Positions 16,969-26,833 of a DNA stretch of 44,575 nt are shown in pieces (within the stretch, counting starts at the first letter, position 1; every line of letters starts with the position of its first letter). The position numbers and the translations under genes were made by a program. Source of the DNA: Limisphaerales bacterium. Its GTDB lineage: Bacteria > Verrucomicrobiota > Verrucomicrobiae > Limisphaerales > UBA11358. Where the stretch lies: positions 1 through 44,575 of the forward strand of contig PLZL01000157.1 of NCBI GenBank assembly GCA_003152145.1, given 5' to 3'. The notes beneath the pieces were generated by a model, which was given only the letters and a program-made list of their open reading frames with translations, did no database searches and was not told the origin of the DNA.

Positions 16969-19615
16969 AATGAAATTTTCGTTTTTAAAATTCGTTCTCA
17001 CTGCTTTTATCATCTTCGTTTGCAGCTGGCTGAAGGCGGAAACAATCTCGATTGTAATTCCGACAAACGCCGCGCCGCGCGTGGAGTTTGGCGCGGAGAA
17101 ATTGGTCGAGGCGTTGAAGACGGTCAAAGTAGATGCGGCGATTGTTGATGCAAAAAGGGTTTCCGGTCGCAAAATTCATTTGGAGACGCCGCATGATTCG
17201 TCAATTGGCCGCGAAGGTTTCCGATTGGACGTGATGGGCAACACTGATGTGGCTGTCAGATCCGGCGACGATTCCGGCGCGCTTTACGGTTGTTTGGAAT
17301 TGGCCAAACGGATTCGTGCTGCCGGGGAATTGCCGACGACGGGAATTTCAAATTTTCACGACGCGCCGGCGATGAAACTGCGCGGCACGTGCATCGGGAT
17401 GCAGAAGACGTTCATTTTGCCGGGTAGAAAAGTTTATGAATATCCCTACACGCCGGAGTTGTTCCCGTGGTTTTACGACAAAAAGTTGTGGACGGAGTAT
17501 CTGGATTTCCTCGCCGCGAACCGCATGAACACGCTGTATCTCTGGAGCGGCCATCCGTTCGCGTCGCTCGTGCGGCTGAAGGATTATCCCTACGCCGTCG
17601 AGGTGCCGGACGCCGTGTTCCAAAAAAATCAGGAGCAATTCCGCTGGTTGGCGCAAGAGTGCGACAAGCGCGGCATCTGGCTGGTGCAGATGTTTTACAA
17701 CATCATCGTCTCGAAACCGTTCGCCGAGAAGAACGGAATTTCCACGCAGTTTTCCGCGCCGACACCGCTCACGGAAGATTACACGCGCAAATCCATTGCG
17801 GAATTTGTGAAGCAATATCCGAACGTCGGCCTGATGGTCTGTCTCGGCGAGGCGTTGCGCGACACGCCGAATCAACTGGAATGGTGCACGAACGTAATTT
17901 TGCCCGGCGTGCTGGACGGGATGCGCGCGGCGAATTTGAAGGAAGAACCGCCGGTCGTCATCCGCACGCATGCGATGGACCCGTATGCGATCATGCCCGC
18001 CGCGTATCAGGTTTATTCCAACCTGTTCACCGAGTCGAAATACAACGGCGAATCGCTGACCACATGGGAGCCGCGCGGAAAAGACCAGGCCACGCACCTG
18101 GCGATGGCCAAGCTCGGCGCGCACCTCGTCAACATCCACATCCTCTCCAACCTCGAACCGTTCCGTTACGGCGACACGGAATTCATCCGCAAATCCGTGC
18201 TCGCGTCGCGCGACCGGCTGGGCGCGACGGGCATTCATTTGTATCCGCTGTCGTATTGGAACTGGCCGTATTCGCCGGACATCGCCGAGTCGCCGCTGCT
18301 GCAATGGCAACGCGACTGGATCTGGTTCGAGGCGTGGTCGCGTTATTCGTGGAATCCCGACATGCCGGAAAACGAAGATCACGCCTACTGGATTTCGCGG
18401 CTCGCGGATTTTTACGGCAACACGAACGCGGCGGGAAAAATTTATGAAGCTTACAACAACGCCGGCGAAGTCGCGCCGCGCCTGATCCGGCGGTTCGGCA
18501 TCACGGAAGGCAACCGCCAGACGCTCTCGCTCGGCATGACTTTGGACGAATTGGTGAACCCGAAGAAATACAACGTGTTACCGGATTTGTGGGGATCGCA
18601 ATCGCCGGAAGGTGAGCGACTGGACGTGTATGTGAAAAACGAGTGGAACCATGAGCCGCACGTCGGTGAAACGCCGGATTCGATCATCGCGGAAGTTCTG
18701 GCGGAATCGAGCAACGCGGTCGCCGCCGCCTACGCAGCGGAGCCGCTGGTGGCCAAAAACCGCGACGAGTTTGAGCGTTTGCGCAACGACGCCCGCTGCA
18801 TTCAGGCGATGGCGGAAAATTACTCAGCCAAAGTGAAGGCGGCGGAGCTGGTTTTGCGCTACGACTACAGCCACGACATCGCGGACATGGAGGCGGCGGA
18901 AAAATTCCTGGCCGAAAGTTTTGCCGATTACCAGAAGCTCGTTGCGCTGACGGAGACGACTTACCACTACGCCAACTCCATGCAAACGTCGCAGCGAAAA
19001 ATTCCTGTCAGCGGCGGCATCGACGGCCAGGGAACGAACTATCTCTGGTCGCAACTCGTGCCGCTTTACAAAAAGGAATTGGGAGATTTTCAGGCGAAGG
19101 TCGCGCAGCTGAAACAAAACACCAATTCAATCCCGCCAGTTGAGGAATCGAAAATCAAGCCGTGGCCGGCGGGGCTGTTCACATTGATTTCAACGAACGC
19201 GGAGACTTACAAAGTTGAGGTCGGTGCAAAAGTGTTTACTGACCGGGACTACGCCATTCAAGGTCTCGCGTCGCAATTGAAAGGACTGACGGGAATCCGT
19301 TTTTCTCACACCGTGGCCAAAGACGGTTTTCCGCCGATTGAATTTGAAGCGAGCGAGCCGGTTTACGTTTTGGTCGGCTATTTCGACAGCAACCAAAAAG
19401 CGTGGCTGCAAGTGCCGAGGCTGGAATTCGCCGCGCAGGCCGATGAACGCGGCGGCGTGGACACGTTTCTGGAAAAAGCCGCGACGATTTCCAGCTGCCC
19501 GAATGTGAATATTCACGCGTTTCGCTTCGACGCCGGAAAACAAAAACTGGAACTCATCGGCAAAGGCAGCTTTGTGATTCTCGGTGCCGTGCCGCAGTTG
19601 GTGAAATTGAAATGA
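16961..19615 (+). CDS. Secreted GH20/GH67-like multidomain glycoside hydrolase
   Basis: 884 residues with signal peptide MKFSFLKFVLTAFIIFVCSWLKA. The first ATG (16961) overlaps the previous stop; ATG 16970, three codons in, is equally plausible. Residues about 25-130 form the alpha/beta domain found at the N-terminus of GH20, GH67 and related enzymes (VEFGAEKLVEALK, SGALYGCLELAKRI). A barrel at about 137-490 starts MKLRGTCIGMQKTF and includes FLAANRMNTLYLW, WLVQMFYNI, LMVCLGEALRD (Glu near 297) and GIHLYPLSYWNWPYSPD. A helical region and a C-terminal beta domain follow. The layout recalls alpha-glucuronidase/galacturonidase-type enzymes, which would fit pectin, but the exact family and catalytic pair cannot be fixed by eye. 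Probably periplasmic or extracellular. Confidence 0.72.
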   Translation: MIKMKFSFLKFVLTAFIIFVCSWLKAETISIVIPTNAAPRVEFGAEKLVEALKTVKVDAAIVDAKRVSGRKIHLETPHDSSIGREGFRLDVMGNTDVAVRSGDDSGALYGCLELAKRIRAAGELPTTGISNFHDAPAMKLRGTCIGMQKTFILPGRKVYEYPYTPELFPWFYDKKLWTEYLDFLAANRMNTLYLWSGHPFASLVRLKDYPYAVEVPDAVFQKNQEQFRWLAQECDKRGIWLVQMFYNIIVSKPFAEKNGISTQFSAPTPLTEDYTRKSIAEFVKQYPNVGLMVCLGEALRDTPNQLEWCTNVILPGVLDGMRAANLKEEPPVVIRTHAMDPYAIMPAAYQVYSNLFTESKYNGESLTTWEPRGKDQATHLAMAKLGAHLVNIHILSNLEPFRYGDTEFIRKSVLASRDRLGATGIHLYPLSYWNWPYSPDIAESPLLQWQRDWIWFEAWSRYSWNPDMPENEDHAYWISRLADFYGNTNAAGKIYEAYNNAGEVAPRLIRRFGITEGNRQTLSLGMTLDELVNPKKYNVLPDLWGSQSPEGERLDVYVKNEWNHEPHVGETPDSIIAEVLAESSNAVAAAYAAEPLVAKNRDEFERLRNDARCIQAMAENYSAKVKAAELVLRYDYSHDIADMEAAEKFLAESFADYQKLVALTETTYHYANSMQTSQRKIPVSGGIDGQGTNYLWSQLVPLYKKELGDFQAKVAQLKQNTNSIPPVEESKIKPWPAGLFTLISTNAETYKVEVGAKVFTDRDYAIQGLASQLKGLTGIRFSHTVAKDGFPPIEFEASEPVYVLVGYFDSNQKAWLQVPRLEFAAQADERGGVDTFLEKAATISSCPNVNIHAFRFDAGKQKLELIGKGSFVILGAVPQLVKLK

Positions 19616-19621
19616 CGAAAT

Positions 19622-19700
19622 CCAAATGACGAATGACGAAACATTGAAGTTGCAGAAAAACACCGCATTTTGTCAGCCTTGTTCATCATTCGTCATTTGG
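19622..19700. repeat. 19-base inverted repeat spanning the GH127-like start codon
   Basis: The arms 19622-19640 (CCAAATGACGAATGACGAA) and 19682-19700 (TTCATCATTCGTCATTTGG) are complementary at 18 of 19 positions, separated by 41 bases. The start codon 19626-19628 is in the left arm. The motif is a common dispersed-repeat type. The right arm encodes SSFVIW, which enters the signal-peptide core. Confidence 0.8.
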
Positions 19701-21707
19701 TATTCGATTTGTTTTCTGTTGTGCTTCACGTTGAGTGCCTTCGCAACCGATGCGGGCGTCGTTGACACGACTTCCAGCCCATTCGCTAAAGTCCAGACGG
19801 TTGGTTTGGGCGAAGCGCAATGGACTCATGGTTTTTGGGCGGAACGGTTCGAGCTTTGCCGGACGCAAATGGTTCCGAGCATGGCGCGGCTGATGCAGGG
19901 CACGAATTACAGCCAGTTTTATTATAATTTTGAAATTCTCGCCGGCCTCGTTGAGGGCAAATCGCACGGCGCGTCGTTCAACGACGGCGATTTATACAAA
20001 TTTCTCGAAGGCGCTGCGGCGACCTTGGCGGTGACAAACAACAGCCGGATAAACAACAAACTCGATGAAGTCATCGGCGTGATCGCACAGGCTCAGGAGA
20101 CGAACGGCTACCTTGACACCTGGGTGCAACTTCATCGACGTGCGGGTAATACGAACGTCATGCCGTTTTCCGACCCGAACAATTTTGAAATGTATAACTT
20201 CGGCCACCTGATGACGGCGGCGTGCGTGCATTATCGCGCGACGGGAAAAACGAACTTCCTCGTCGTCGCACGCAAAGCGGCGGATTTCCTTTGTGACGAA
20301 TTCAAAAATCCGACGCCCGGACTCGCGCGCAATGCCATCTGTCCATCGCATTACATGGGCATCGTGGAATTGTATCGCACTACGCACGAATCGCGTTACC
20401 TCGAACTGGCGAATAACCTCCTTGCGATGCGCAGCCTCGTAAAGGAAGGCACTGATGACAACCAGGACCGCGTTCCGTTCACGCAACAGGACGAGGCGGA
20501 GGGCCACGCCGTCCGTGCCAATTATCTTTATGCCGGCGCGGCGGATTTGTTTCTGGAAACCGGCGATGCAAACCTCTGGAAACCGCTCGCGGAAATCTGG
20601 ACGAATGTCGTCACAAAAAAAATGTATATCACCGGCGGCTGCGGCGCGCTTTACGACGGAGCGTCGCCGGACGGCGCAAAATATCAAAAAACCATCACGC
20701 GCGTGCACCAGGCTTACGGACGCAATTATCAACTGCCCAACACGACGGCCTATAGCGAGACGTGCGCGAACATCGGCAATGTCATGTGGAACTGGCGGAT
20801 GTTTCTGGCGACCGCCGATGCGAAGTTCATGGACGTGGTGGAACTCGCGCTTTACAACAGCGTTCTTTCCGGCGGCGCGCTCGACGGCACAAACTATTTC
20901 TACACCAACCCGTTGCGGGTGACCGATCCGATGCCGACAGAGCTCCGCTGGCCGCGGACGCGCGTGCCGTTTGTGAGTTCGTTCTGTTGTCCGCCGAATC
21001 TGGTTCGCACGATTGCCGAATCTGCTAATTACGCTTACGCAAAAACTGACTCTGCAATTTGGGTGAACCTTTACGGCGGCAGCGCAATGGAAACAAAATT
21101 GCCAAACGGTGAAAAAATCAAGCTCTCGCAGGAAACGGATTATCCGTGGAATGGCCGAGTGCGCATTAACATTGAAGCATGCGGAGAAAAAGAATTCGCG
21201 CTCAAGCTGCGGATTCCAGGTTGGGTAAACGACGCGAGTGTGAGAATCAACGATTTGCCCGCCGACTTTTCGCCGCAGCCGAGAAGTTATTTTGAAGTGC
21301 GCCGGACGTGGAAGCCTGGCGATTTTGTGGATTTGAATCTGCCGATGCCAGTGCGAGTGATGGAAGCGAATCCGCTGGTCGAGGAGGATTTGAACCAAGT
21401 TGCAATCCAGCGCGGATCGGTAGTTTATTGCCTTGAATCACCGGACTTGCCGCCGGGAGTGAAATTATCGGACGTGGTGATTCCATCGGATATCAATCTG
21501 GTCGTGCGTTACGATCGGCGGCTGCTCGACGGCGTGGTGGTCCTCGAAGGCAAGGCGCTGGCGCGGCAAAGCAAAAACTGGAGTGGCAGATTATACCGCG
21601 AGTTTCAGCCGGATGACCTCAAACCATTCAACGCGCGGTTCATTCCGTATTCGGTCTGGCAGAATCGGGGACCGTCGGAAATGTCCGTCTGGCTGCCCAG
21701 AAACTAA
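19626..21707 (+). CDS. Secreted GH127-like (DUF1680) glycoside hydrolase
   Basis: 693 residues. After an unusual repeat-derived leader (core SFVIWYSICFLLCFTLSAFA), the protein follows DUF1680: WTHGFWAERFE, FNDGDLYKFLEGAA, AQETNGYLDTW, then Glu378 and Cys380 in YSETCANIG and the Cys454-Cys455 pair in SSFCCPPN. In characterised GH127 beta-L-arabinofuranosidase, one Glu and three Cys in these motifs bind zinc and one Cys is the nucleophile; all are present here. A GH127 from a Bacteroides rhamnogalacturonan II system removes aceric acid, so arabinofuranoside or aceric acid are both possible substrates. No good ribosome-binding site is visible, and the start codon is inside a hairpin. It lies 10 bases after the preceding stop. 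Confidence 0.87.
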   Translation: MTNDETLKLQKNTAFCQPCSSFVIWYSICFLLCFTLSAFATDAGVVDTTSSPFAKVQTVGLGEAQWTHGFWAERFELCRTQMVPSMARLMQGTNYSQFYYNFEILAGLVEGKSHGASFNDGDLYKFLEGAAATLAVTNNSRINNKLDEVIGVIAQAQETNGYLDTWVQLHRRAGNTNVMPFSDPNNFEMYNFGHLMTAACVHYRATGKTNFLVVARKAADFLCDEFKNPTPGLARNAICPSHYMGIVELYRTTHESRYLELANNLLAMRSLVKEGTDDNQDRVPFTQQDEAEGHAVRANYLYAGAADLFLETGDANLWKPLAEIWTNVVTKKMYITGGCGALYDGASPDGAKYQKTITRVHQAYGRNYQLPNTTAYSETCANIGNVMWNWRMFLATADAKFMDVVELALYNSVLSGGALDGTNYFYTNPLRVTDPMPTELRWPRTRVPFVSSFCCPPNLVRTIAESANYAYAKTDSAIWVNLYGGSAMETKLPNGEKIKLSQETDYPWNGRVRINIEACGEKEFALKLRIPGWVNDASVRINDLPADFSPQPRSYFEVRRTWKPGDFVDLNLPMPVRVMEANPLVEEDLNQVAIQRGSVVYCLESPDLPPGVKLSDVVIPSDINLVVRYDRRLLDGVVVLEGKALARQSKNWSGRLYREFQPDDLKPFNARFIPYSVWQNRGPSEMSVWLPRN

Positions 21708-21781
21708 CCGCGAATAATATTGTGAACAAGAAACCGGCAGTTTTCAGGTTATGCTTTCGCCAGCAACATTTTAGATTGAAG

Positions 21782-22762
21782 ATGCCTATGCAAATCCGTC
21801 CATCCAGTCCGTTGTTGTCGGCGTTGGTATCACTTGTGGTGGCATTTTGGTTTTCCATCTCATAGGCGGCTGAATCAGATGCTCCGACGACGCCTCAAAA
21901 TCCCGTTTATCTTTTCACTTCATTCCGCGATGCCGACCAGAAATTCCTCCGGTTCCTTTACAGCTTTGACGGTTATCATTGGACGAACGTGCCGGGCACT
22001 TTTCTGGAAGCGAATGTGGGAACGAGCAAGCAATTCCGCGATCCGAGTTTGTTGCGTGGGCCGGACGGAATCTTTCATCTGGTCTGGACAGCAGGCTGGC
22101 ACGGTGACCAGGGCTTCGGCTGCGCAAGTTCCAAGGATTTGATCCACTGGTCGGATCAGAAATTTGTTCCGGTGATGACCAACGAGCCGACGAACGTGAA
22201 TGTCGGGGCGCCGGAACTTCTTTACGATGAGAATAATGACCAATTCATCATCGTCTGGGCTTCAACAATTCCCGGACGCTTCCCGGACAAGCTGGAAAAG
22301 CACGACAACAACCACCGCCTATATTTCACAACGACACGCGATTTCACGAATTTCGCGCCGGCGAAATTGTTTTTCGAACCGGGCTTCAGCGTGATTGACC
22401 CGTTCATTTTGAAGGACGGCAGCCGTTACGTTTTGCTTTGCAAGGATAATTCGCGTCCGAACCTGAACCTGCGCGTTGCCTTCGCAAAATCGCCGCTTGG
22501 TCCGTGGGAAAAGGTTTCCGAACCATTTACGGAACAATTCACAGAAGGGCCGTGCGCGTTGAAAATCGGTGACGACTGGGTGATATACTTCGACGCCTAT
22601 CGCCAGAAAATTTACGGCGCGGTGAAAACGCGCGATTTCGAGACGTTCACCAACATCACGGAGAAAGTTTCATTTCCCGAAGGCCACAAGCACGGGACGG
22701 CCATCCAGGTGCCGCGTGAGATGCTGGTGGGTCCGCTGCAAAACAAGTCGTCAAACGAATGA
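21782..22762 (+). pseudogene. GH43-like beta-propeller glycosidase interrupted by an in-frame TAG after the signal peptide
   Basis: From ATG 21782 (or 21788) the frame encodes a signal peptide ending LVSLVVAFWFSIS, then TAG at 21863-21865, and continues without any frame change as AAESDAPTTPQNPVYLFTSF and a GH43/GH32-like five-bladed propeller to TGA 22760-22762. The propeller has YLFTSFRDADQKF, FRDPSLLRGPDGIFHLVW, VGAPELLYDENN (likely general acid Glu) and VIDPFILKDG. Restart at GTG 21989 would give 257 residues without a signal peptide and without the first strand(s) of blade 1. The gene may be a recent pseudogene, a site of stop suppression, or a base-call error. Its neighbours are other pectin side-chain enzymes, so alpha-L-arabinofuranosidase-type activity would fit. 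Apart from the stop there is no sign of decay. Confidence 0.8.
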
Positions 22763-22789
22763 AAATTTGCTAAATCATAACCACAAGCC

Positions 22790-23449
22790 ATGAAAAAAAC
22801 ACTGCTCGTCATCGCAGCCGCACTGCTGACCGTGTCTGCTTTTGCCGCAAAGGAAAAGCCGGCGGCGACTGAATCCAATCTGGCGCCCGAACAAGCCGAG
22901 GCCAATTACACGCAGGCCATTGAAAAACGCACTGCCGATATTTTGGAAGTTCTGGCGTTGAGTGACACGAACCGGGCTGCAAAAGTCCACGATGCGGTCA
23001 TCGCGCAGTATCGTTCGTTGCGCGCGTGGCACGACGCGAACGATGACACGTTGAAGCAGGCGGCCAAAGACACGAATGTGGTCGCGCAAATTCAAGCGTC
23101 GCTGAAGACGTTGCACGATCGGTTCATTTCAGCACTTTCAGAATCTTTGACGCCGGCGCAGGTGGAGCAGGTGAAGGACAAGATGACTTATGGCAAGGTG
23201 AAAGTGACTTATGACGCCTACCTTGAAATCGTCCCCCGCCTTACCGACGCGGACAAGGCAAAGATTTTGGAATTGCTCAAGGCCGCGCGCGAGGAGGCGA
23301 TGGATTGCGGCAGTTCCAAGGAGAAGGACGCCGTGTTCAAAAAATTCAAGGGCAAGATAAACAATTATCTCTCCGCCACTGGCCACGACGTGGCGCAGGC
23401 CTACAAGGATTGGGGCAGAGCCGCGACCAACTCCGTGCCGCTGAAATAA
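22790..23449 (+). CDS. Exported DUF3826 protein
   Basis: 219 residues with signal peptide [19 protein letters not shown]. The rest is mostly helical and rich in Lys, Ala and Asp: [52 protein letters not shown], and a C-terminal part with [15 protein letters not shown] recognise the DUF3826 family, which is repeatedly found near pectin-degrading genes, especially in Bacteroidetes; its function is not known to me. The gene begins 27 bases after the interrupted GH43-like gene and ends 4 bases before the RraA-family gene. A periplasmic role in substrate handling is only a guess from location. Confidence 0.8.
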   Translation: MKKTLLVIAAALLTVSAFAAKEKPAATESNLAPEQAEANYTQAIEKRTADILEVLALSDTNRAAKVHDAVIAQYRSLRAWHDANDDTLKQAAKDTNVVAQIQASLKTLHDRFISALSESLTPAQVEQVKDKMTYGKVKVTYDAYLEIVPRLTDADKAKILELLKAAREEAMDCGSSKEKDAVFKKFKGKINNYLSATGHDVAQAYKDWGRAATNSVPLK

Positions 23450-23453
23450 ATTT

Positions 23454-24119
23454 ATGGCCGAATGGAAATCTGACGCTGAACTATTCGCGCTTTTCACGCG
23501 CGAACTTTACACGCCGGTCGTAGGTGACATCCTCGACGACCTCGGTTACACACACCAATTCTTGCCACAAGCCATCCAGCCCTTGCGCGAGGAAATGAAA
23601 CTCGCCAGTCGCGCGATGCCTGTGGTGATGATTGATGTCTTCGGCAAACAGAAAAAACCGTTCGGCTTGCTGACTGAAGCGCTGGACCAGCTTCAGCCCG
23701 GCGAAATCTACCTCGCCAGCGGAGGCGAAATGCGCTGCGCCTACTGGGGCGAAATCCTTACCGCCACCGCGAAAAAGCGCGGCGCGGCCGGCGCGGTCAT
23801 CAATGGATTTCATCGCGATACGCCGAATGTTCTCGAACAAAACTGGCCGGTATTTTCACGCGGACGTTTCGCGCAAGATTCGGCGGTGCGAACGCAAGTT
23901 GTGGATTACCGTTGCCAAATTGAGGTCGGCCAGGTCGCGGTGCAACCCGGTGATTTGGTTTTCGGTGACCTCGACGGCGTGGTCATCGTGCCGAAGAAAG
24001 TCGAAGTTGAAGTCATTGAACGTGCCCTCGCCAAGGCGCGCGGCGAAAAACTCGTTCGCAAGGAAATCGAAGCGGGCATGAGCAGCACCGACGCTTTCAA
24101 GAAATACGGAATTTTGTGA
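23454..24119 (+). CDS. RraA-family protein (HMG/CHA aldolase-like)
   Basis: 221 residues, no signal peptide. The RraA fold is recognised by [12 protein letters not shown] near the N-terminus, [11 protein letters not shown] beginning at residue 90, [14 protein letters not shown] with Arg121-Asp122 (the pyruvate/metal-binding pair of class II HMG aldolases of this family) and [15 protein letters not shown]. In aldolase members these residues support cleavage of 4-hydroxy-2-oxo acids or decarboxylation of oxaloacetate; the RNase E inhibitor role of E. coli RraA is not expected here. The next gene, an altronate-dehydratase small subunit, starts in its stop codon (GTGA), which suggests a role in uronate-derived acid metabolism. 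The exact substrate is unknown. Confidence 0.87.
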   Translation: MAEWKSDAELFALFTRELYTPVVGDILDDLGYTHQFLPQAIQPLREEMKLASRAMPVVMIDVFGKQKKPFGLLTEALDQLQPGEIYLASGGEMRCAYWGEILTATAKKRGAAGAVINGFHRDTPNVLEQNWPVFSRGRFAQDSAVRTQVVDYRCQIEVGQVAVQPGDLVFGDLDGVVIVPKKVEVEVIERALAKARGEKLVRKEIEAGMSSTDAFKKYGIL

Positions 24120-24448
24120 AGCCGCATTGCTTTCAAATCCAACCTCAGGACAACGTCGCCACCATGATTGACGATGCGCCAGTCGGCGCGATTGACCTCA
24201 TCGGCGCGGCCCGAGGAGAAATCGTCACACTGGAAAAGATTTCACGCGGGCACAAGATTGCATTGCGTGATATCGCGGTAAACGAGGCTGTTGTGAAATT
24301 TGGCGTCCGCATCGGCCACGCGACGAAATCCATCCCACGAGGCGCGTGGGTTCACCTGCACAATCTCGCCAGCGATCTTGATGACCGTTCCGGCACGCTT
24401 GACCTTCACTCCGGCGCGCCGACGGACACCGCTTCAGCTTATGTCTGA
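24116..24448 (+). CDS. UxaA-family altronate dehydratase, small (SAF) subunit
   Basis: 110 residues from GTG 24116, overlapping the RraA-family stop by 4 bases. It is a single SAF domain: [25 protein letters not shown] and a final [19 protein letters not shown] match the N-terminal part of altronate/galactarate dehydratases. In E. coli UxaA this domain is fused to the catalytic part; here it is a separate gene whose last 8 bases overlap the start of the large subunit. Together they should dehydrate a sugar acid such as altronate to 2-keto-3-deoxygluconate in the cytosol. Confidence 0.85.
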   Translation: MKPHCFQIQPQDNVATMIDDAPVGAIDLIGAARGEIVTLEKISRGHKIALRDIAVNEAVVKFGVRIGHATKSIPRGAWVHLHNLASDLDDRSGTLDLHSGAPTDTASAYV

Positions 24449-25658
24449 CGTGCTTTTCAAAAAATCATGGTCCGGCTTTCTGCGCCCCGACGGTCGCAAA
24501 GGCGTCCGCAATCTTGTGCTCATCGTTTACACCGTCGAATGCGCGCAACACGTTTCCTACGCCATCGCCAACGGCGAAGAAGACACGCACGTCATTGGCT
24601 TTCCGGGTTGCTACGACAACGCCTATGCCATCCGGCTCATGCTCGCGCTCGCGCGGCATCCGAATGTCGGCGCGGTTCTCTCCGTCGGTTTGGGCTGCGA
24701 ATACACACAGCCCGAGAAAATTGCCGACGCGGTTCGCGCTTCGGGCCGGTCCGCCGAATGGTTTTTCATCCAGGAAAGCGGCGGAACGAGGGCATCCGTC
24801 GTGAAGGGAAAAGAAATTGTTGCCCTTCTTCGCGCGCAAATTCGCGAGGAAACTCCGCGTGTTCCAATGTCGCTCGCCGATTTGACGATCGGCTGTGAAT
24901 GCGGCGGCTCGGACGGCACGTCCGGTCTCGCGGGAAATCCAGCCGTCGGTGCGTTTTTCGATTTGCTCGTGGACGCGGGCGGACGGGCGATTTTTGAAGA
25001 GACGGTGGAGATGATCGGTTTGCGTGAACACATGCTCGCTCGCGCTGCAAACGCGGAAGCGAAACAACAACTCGCCGCCGCCTACGACAAAGCCGAGCGT
25101 TATTGTCGCGCTGTCCGGCAATGGTCGGTCTCGCCGGGAAATTTCGCGGGCGGCCTCACAACGATTGAGGAAAAAAGCCTCGGGGCATTCGCAAAATCCG
25201 GCACGCGACCGATTCAAGGCGTCATCCGCGTGGCCGAAGCGCCGCGCGGGCCGGGCTTGTGGATTCTCGACAGCGTGCCGGACGAGCATTTCATGCAGTT
25301 CGGCTACACGAATCCGAACGACACTGAGGGCATCATGGATTTGATCAGCACCGGTTCGCAAATCATCCTTTTCGTGACCGGGCGCGGCAGTGTCATCGGC
25401 GCTCCCATCGCACCGCTCGTCAAAATCACCGGCAACAGCGCGACGTTCCGCACAATGACGGACGACATGGATTTCGATGCTGGCCGCGTGCTGGCCGGTC
25501 AATTAACCTTGCCGCAAGCCGGTCGCGAATTGGCGGATTTGGTGGTCCGCGTTGCCGCGGGCGGGGTGAGCAAGTCCGAGGGTCTCGGACATCGCGAATA
25601 TTTCATCATGTATAAACATCAAAACACGCCGTCGCTTTCTGAAGGTTGTCGCGCTTGA
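24441..25658 (+). CDS. UxaA-family altronate/galactarate dehydratase, large subunit
   Basis: 405 residues from ATG 24441; the open frame extends upstream, but [21 protein letters not shown] is the normal beginning of this domain (FxGYxRxDGRxGxRN type). Family motifs: [41 protein letters not shown] and [11 protein letters not shown] near the C-terminus. Cys residues in GLGCE and GCECGG are candidates for the iron-sulfur or metal site. It should work with the SAF subunit encoded just upstream. With the MFS carrier, the SDR and the DapA-family enzyme it supplies part of an isomerase/dehydratase-type uronate route. Whether the true substrate is altronate, galactarate or another acid is not decided by sequence. 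Confidence 0.87.
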   Translation: MSDVLFKKSWSGFLRPDGRKGVRNLVLIVYTVECAQHVSYAIANGEEDTHVIGFPGCYDNAYAIRLMLALARHPNVGAVLSVGLGCEYTQPEKIADAVRASGRSAEWFFIQESGGTRASVVKGKEIVALLRAQIREETPRVPMSLADLTIGCECGGSDGTSGLAGNPAVGAFFDLLVDAGGRAIFEETVEMIGLREHMLARAANAEAKQQLAAAYDKAERYCRAVRQWSVSPGNFAGGLTTIEEKSLGAFAKSGTRPIQGVIRVAEAPRGPGLWILDSVPDEHFMQFGYTNPNDTEGIMDLISTGSQIILFVTGRGSVIGAPIAPLVKITGNSATFRTMTDDMDFDAGRVLAGQLTLPQAGRELADLVVRVAAGGVSKSEGLGHREYFIMYKHQNTPSLSEGCRA

Positions 25659-25665
25659 AAGCCGC

Positions 25666-26820
25666 ATGAACCCGCGCCAAAGCCTTGAAGCAATTCTGCA
25701 TCGCGAAGACCCCGGCCGGGTGGTCTATGCTCCGAATTACTGGCAATGGTTTTTTCACCACCTTTACCACGGGCGATTACCGACGGAACTGGCCGGTTGC
25801 CAGAACCATCTCGACATGCTCCGCGCGCTGGAGTTGGACGTGTTCAGCCGGAACGTTTACTGCGACCAGCGGCGTTGCTGGTTCGGCGGTTTGTCTGCCG
25901 AGCTGTTCAACGCTGGTGAGTGCGTGCAAACTGAAGTGGAGCAGCCCAACGGCGACCTGGTGATTGAGCGCACCTATCGGTTGTCGTCGGGCAAACTCAT
26001 GGAGCGCCAACGTTACGTCGCGGCGGAATCCACGCTCGTTCAAGAAAAATTCCTGGTGGATGACTACGAGACGCAGCTCCCAGTGTTTGAGGAATTCGTC
26101 ACAAACCGACGGTGGGTTTTCAATTCCGCACGCTGGAAATATTGGGTGGAGCGTGTCGGCGAACACGGTCTGCCGGTTGCCGGCGAGTTGTTCAGTCCGT
26201 TGAAGCTGCTGCACCTGGCCCTTGGGGCGGTGAATGCCACCTACCTCTTGACTGATAAGCCGGACTGGGCGAAAGCGCTTCTAGAAATTCACGAGGCCGC
26301 GCAACTTGATCTGGTCCGTCAGATGACGGAGGCCGGTGTGCCGGCGATGATGGCGATGGACAACCTCGACAGTGCGTTTCACACGCCGGAATATGTGGAA
26401 AGTTACAGCGCCTCGTTTTACGAAAAAGCCTCGGCGCTCTGCCACCAACGCGGCAGCACGTTTTTCATTCACGCCTGCGGCCGGCAGAAGGCAAACTTGA
26501 AACGTATTGCTGCTTGCGGCGTTGATGGTTTGGAAGGCGTCGCCAGCGCGCCGCTGGGCGACGTTGAACTGGACGAGGCCTTTGCTGAAACGGGCGACCG
26601 GTTCATCATCACCGGCGGCATCAGCGCGATGGACATTCAACGTCTGCCGGGCCGCCAGGCCGTGTTCGATTATGTCGGCAGCCTGTTCGAGCGCCTGCGT
26701 CCGTATCGCCATCGCTTCGTTTTTGCCTCAAGCTGCAACACCGCGATTTCAACTTCATGGAAAACGCTGGTTGATTTCCGCGACGCGTGGCGCGAACTTG
26801 GCGGGCGTGTTCCCTCGTAA
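25666..26820 (+). CDS. URO-D superfamily protein (methyltransferase-like)
   Basis: 384 residues, cytosolic. The uroporphyrinogen decarboxylase/cobalamin-methyltransferase fold is indicated by the pattern [25 protein letters not shown], followed by [12 protein letters not shown] and [13 protein letters not shown], and a final [12 protein letters not shown]. The HxCG and C-terminal Cys are in the zinc-ligand positions of MtaA/CmuA-type methyltransferases, whereas true HemE lacks them, so a methyl-transfer role is more likely than haem synthesis. No corrinoid protein gene is in the window. It lies 7 bases after the altronate dehydratase gene. A second, distant URO-D-like gene is at 31697. Physiological substrate unknown. 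Confidence 0.8.
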   Translation: MNPRQSLEAILHREDPGRVVYAPNYWQWFFHHLYHGRLPTELAGCQNHLDMLRALELDVFSRNVYCDQRRCWFGGLSAELFNAGECVQTEVEQPNGDLVIERTYRLSSGKLMERQRYVAAESTLVQEKFLVDDYETQLPVFEEFVTNRRWVFNSARWKYWVERVGEHGLPVAGELFSPLKLLHLALGAVNATYLLTDKPDWAKALLEIHEAAQLDLVRQMTEAGVPAMMAMDNLDSAFHTPEYVESYSASFYEKASALCHQRGSTFFIHACGRQKANLKRIAACGVDGLEGVASAPLGDVELDEAFAETGDRFIITGGISAMDIQRLPGRQAVFDYVGSLFERLRPYRHRFVFASSCNTAISTSWKTLVDFRDAWRELGGRVPS

Positions 26821-26833
26821 CCTCAAAGGAGCT

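Noticed and set aside
15382..17172. Minus-strand open frame of 596 codons opposite the GH140-like gene
   Set aside because: Antisense shadow with no recognisable domain or signal peptide; it also crosses the junction of two well-supported plus-strand genes.
25666..26820. Haem biosynthesis uroporphyrinogen decarboxylase (hemE)
   Set aside because: The N-terminus and the HxCG/Cys zinc-type motifs match the methyltransferase-like branch, and the sugar operon context does not fit haem synthesis.
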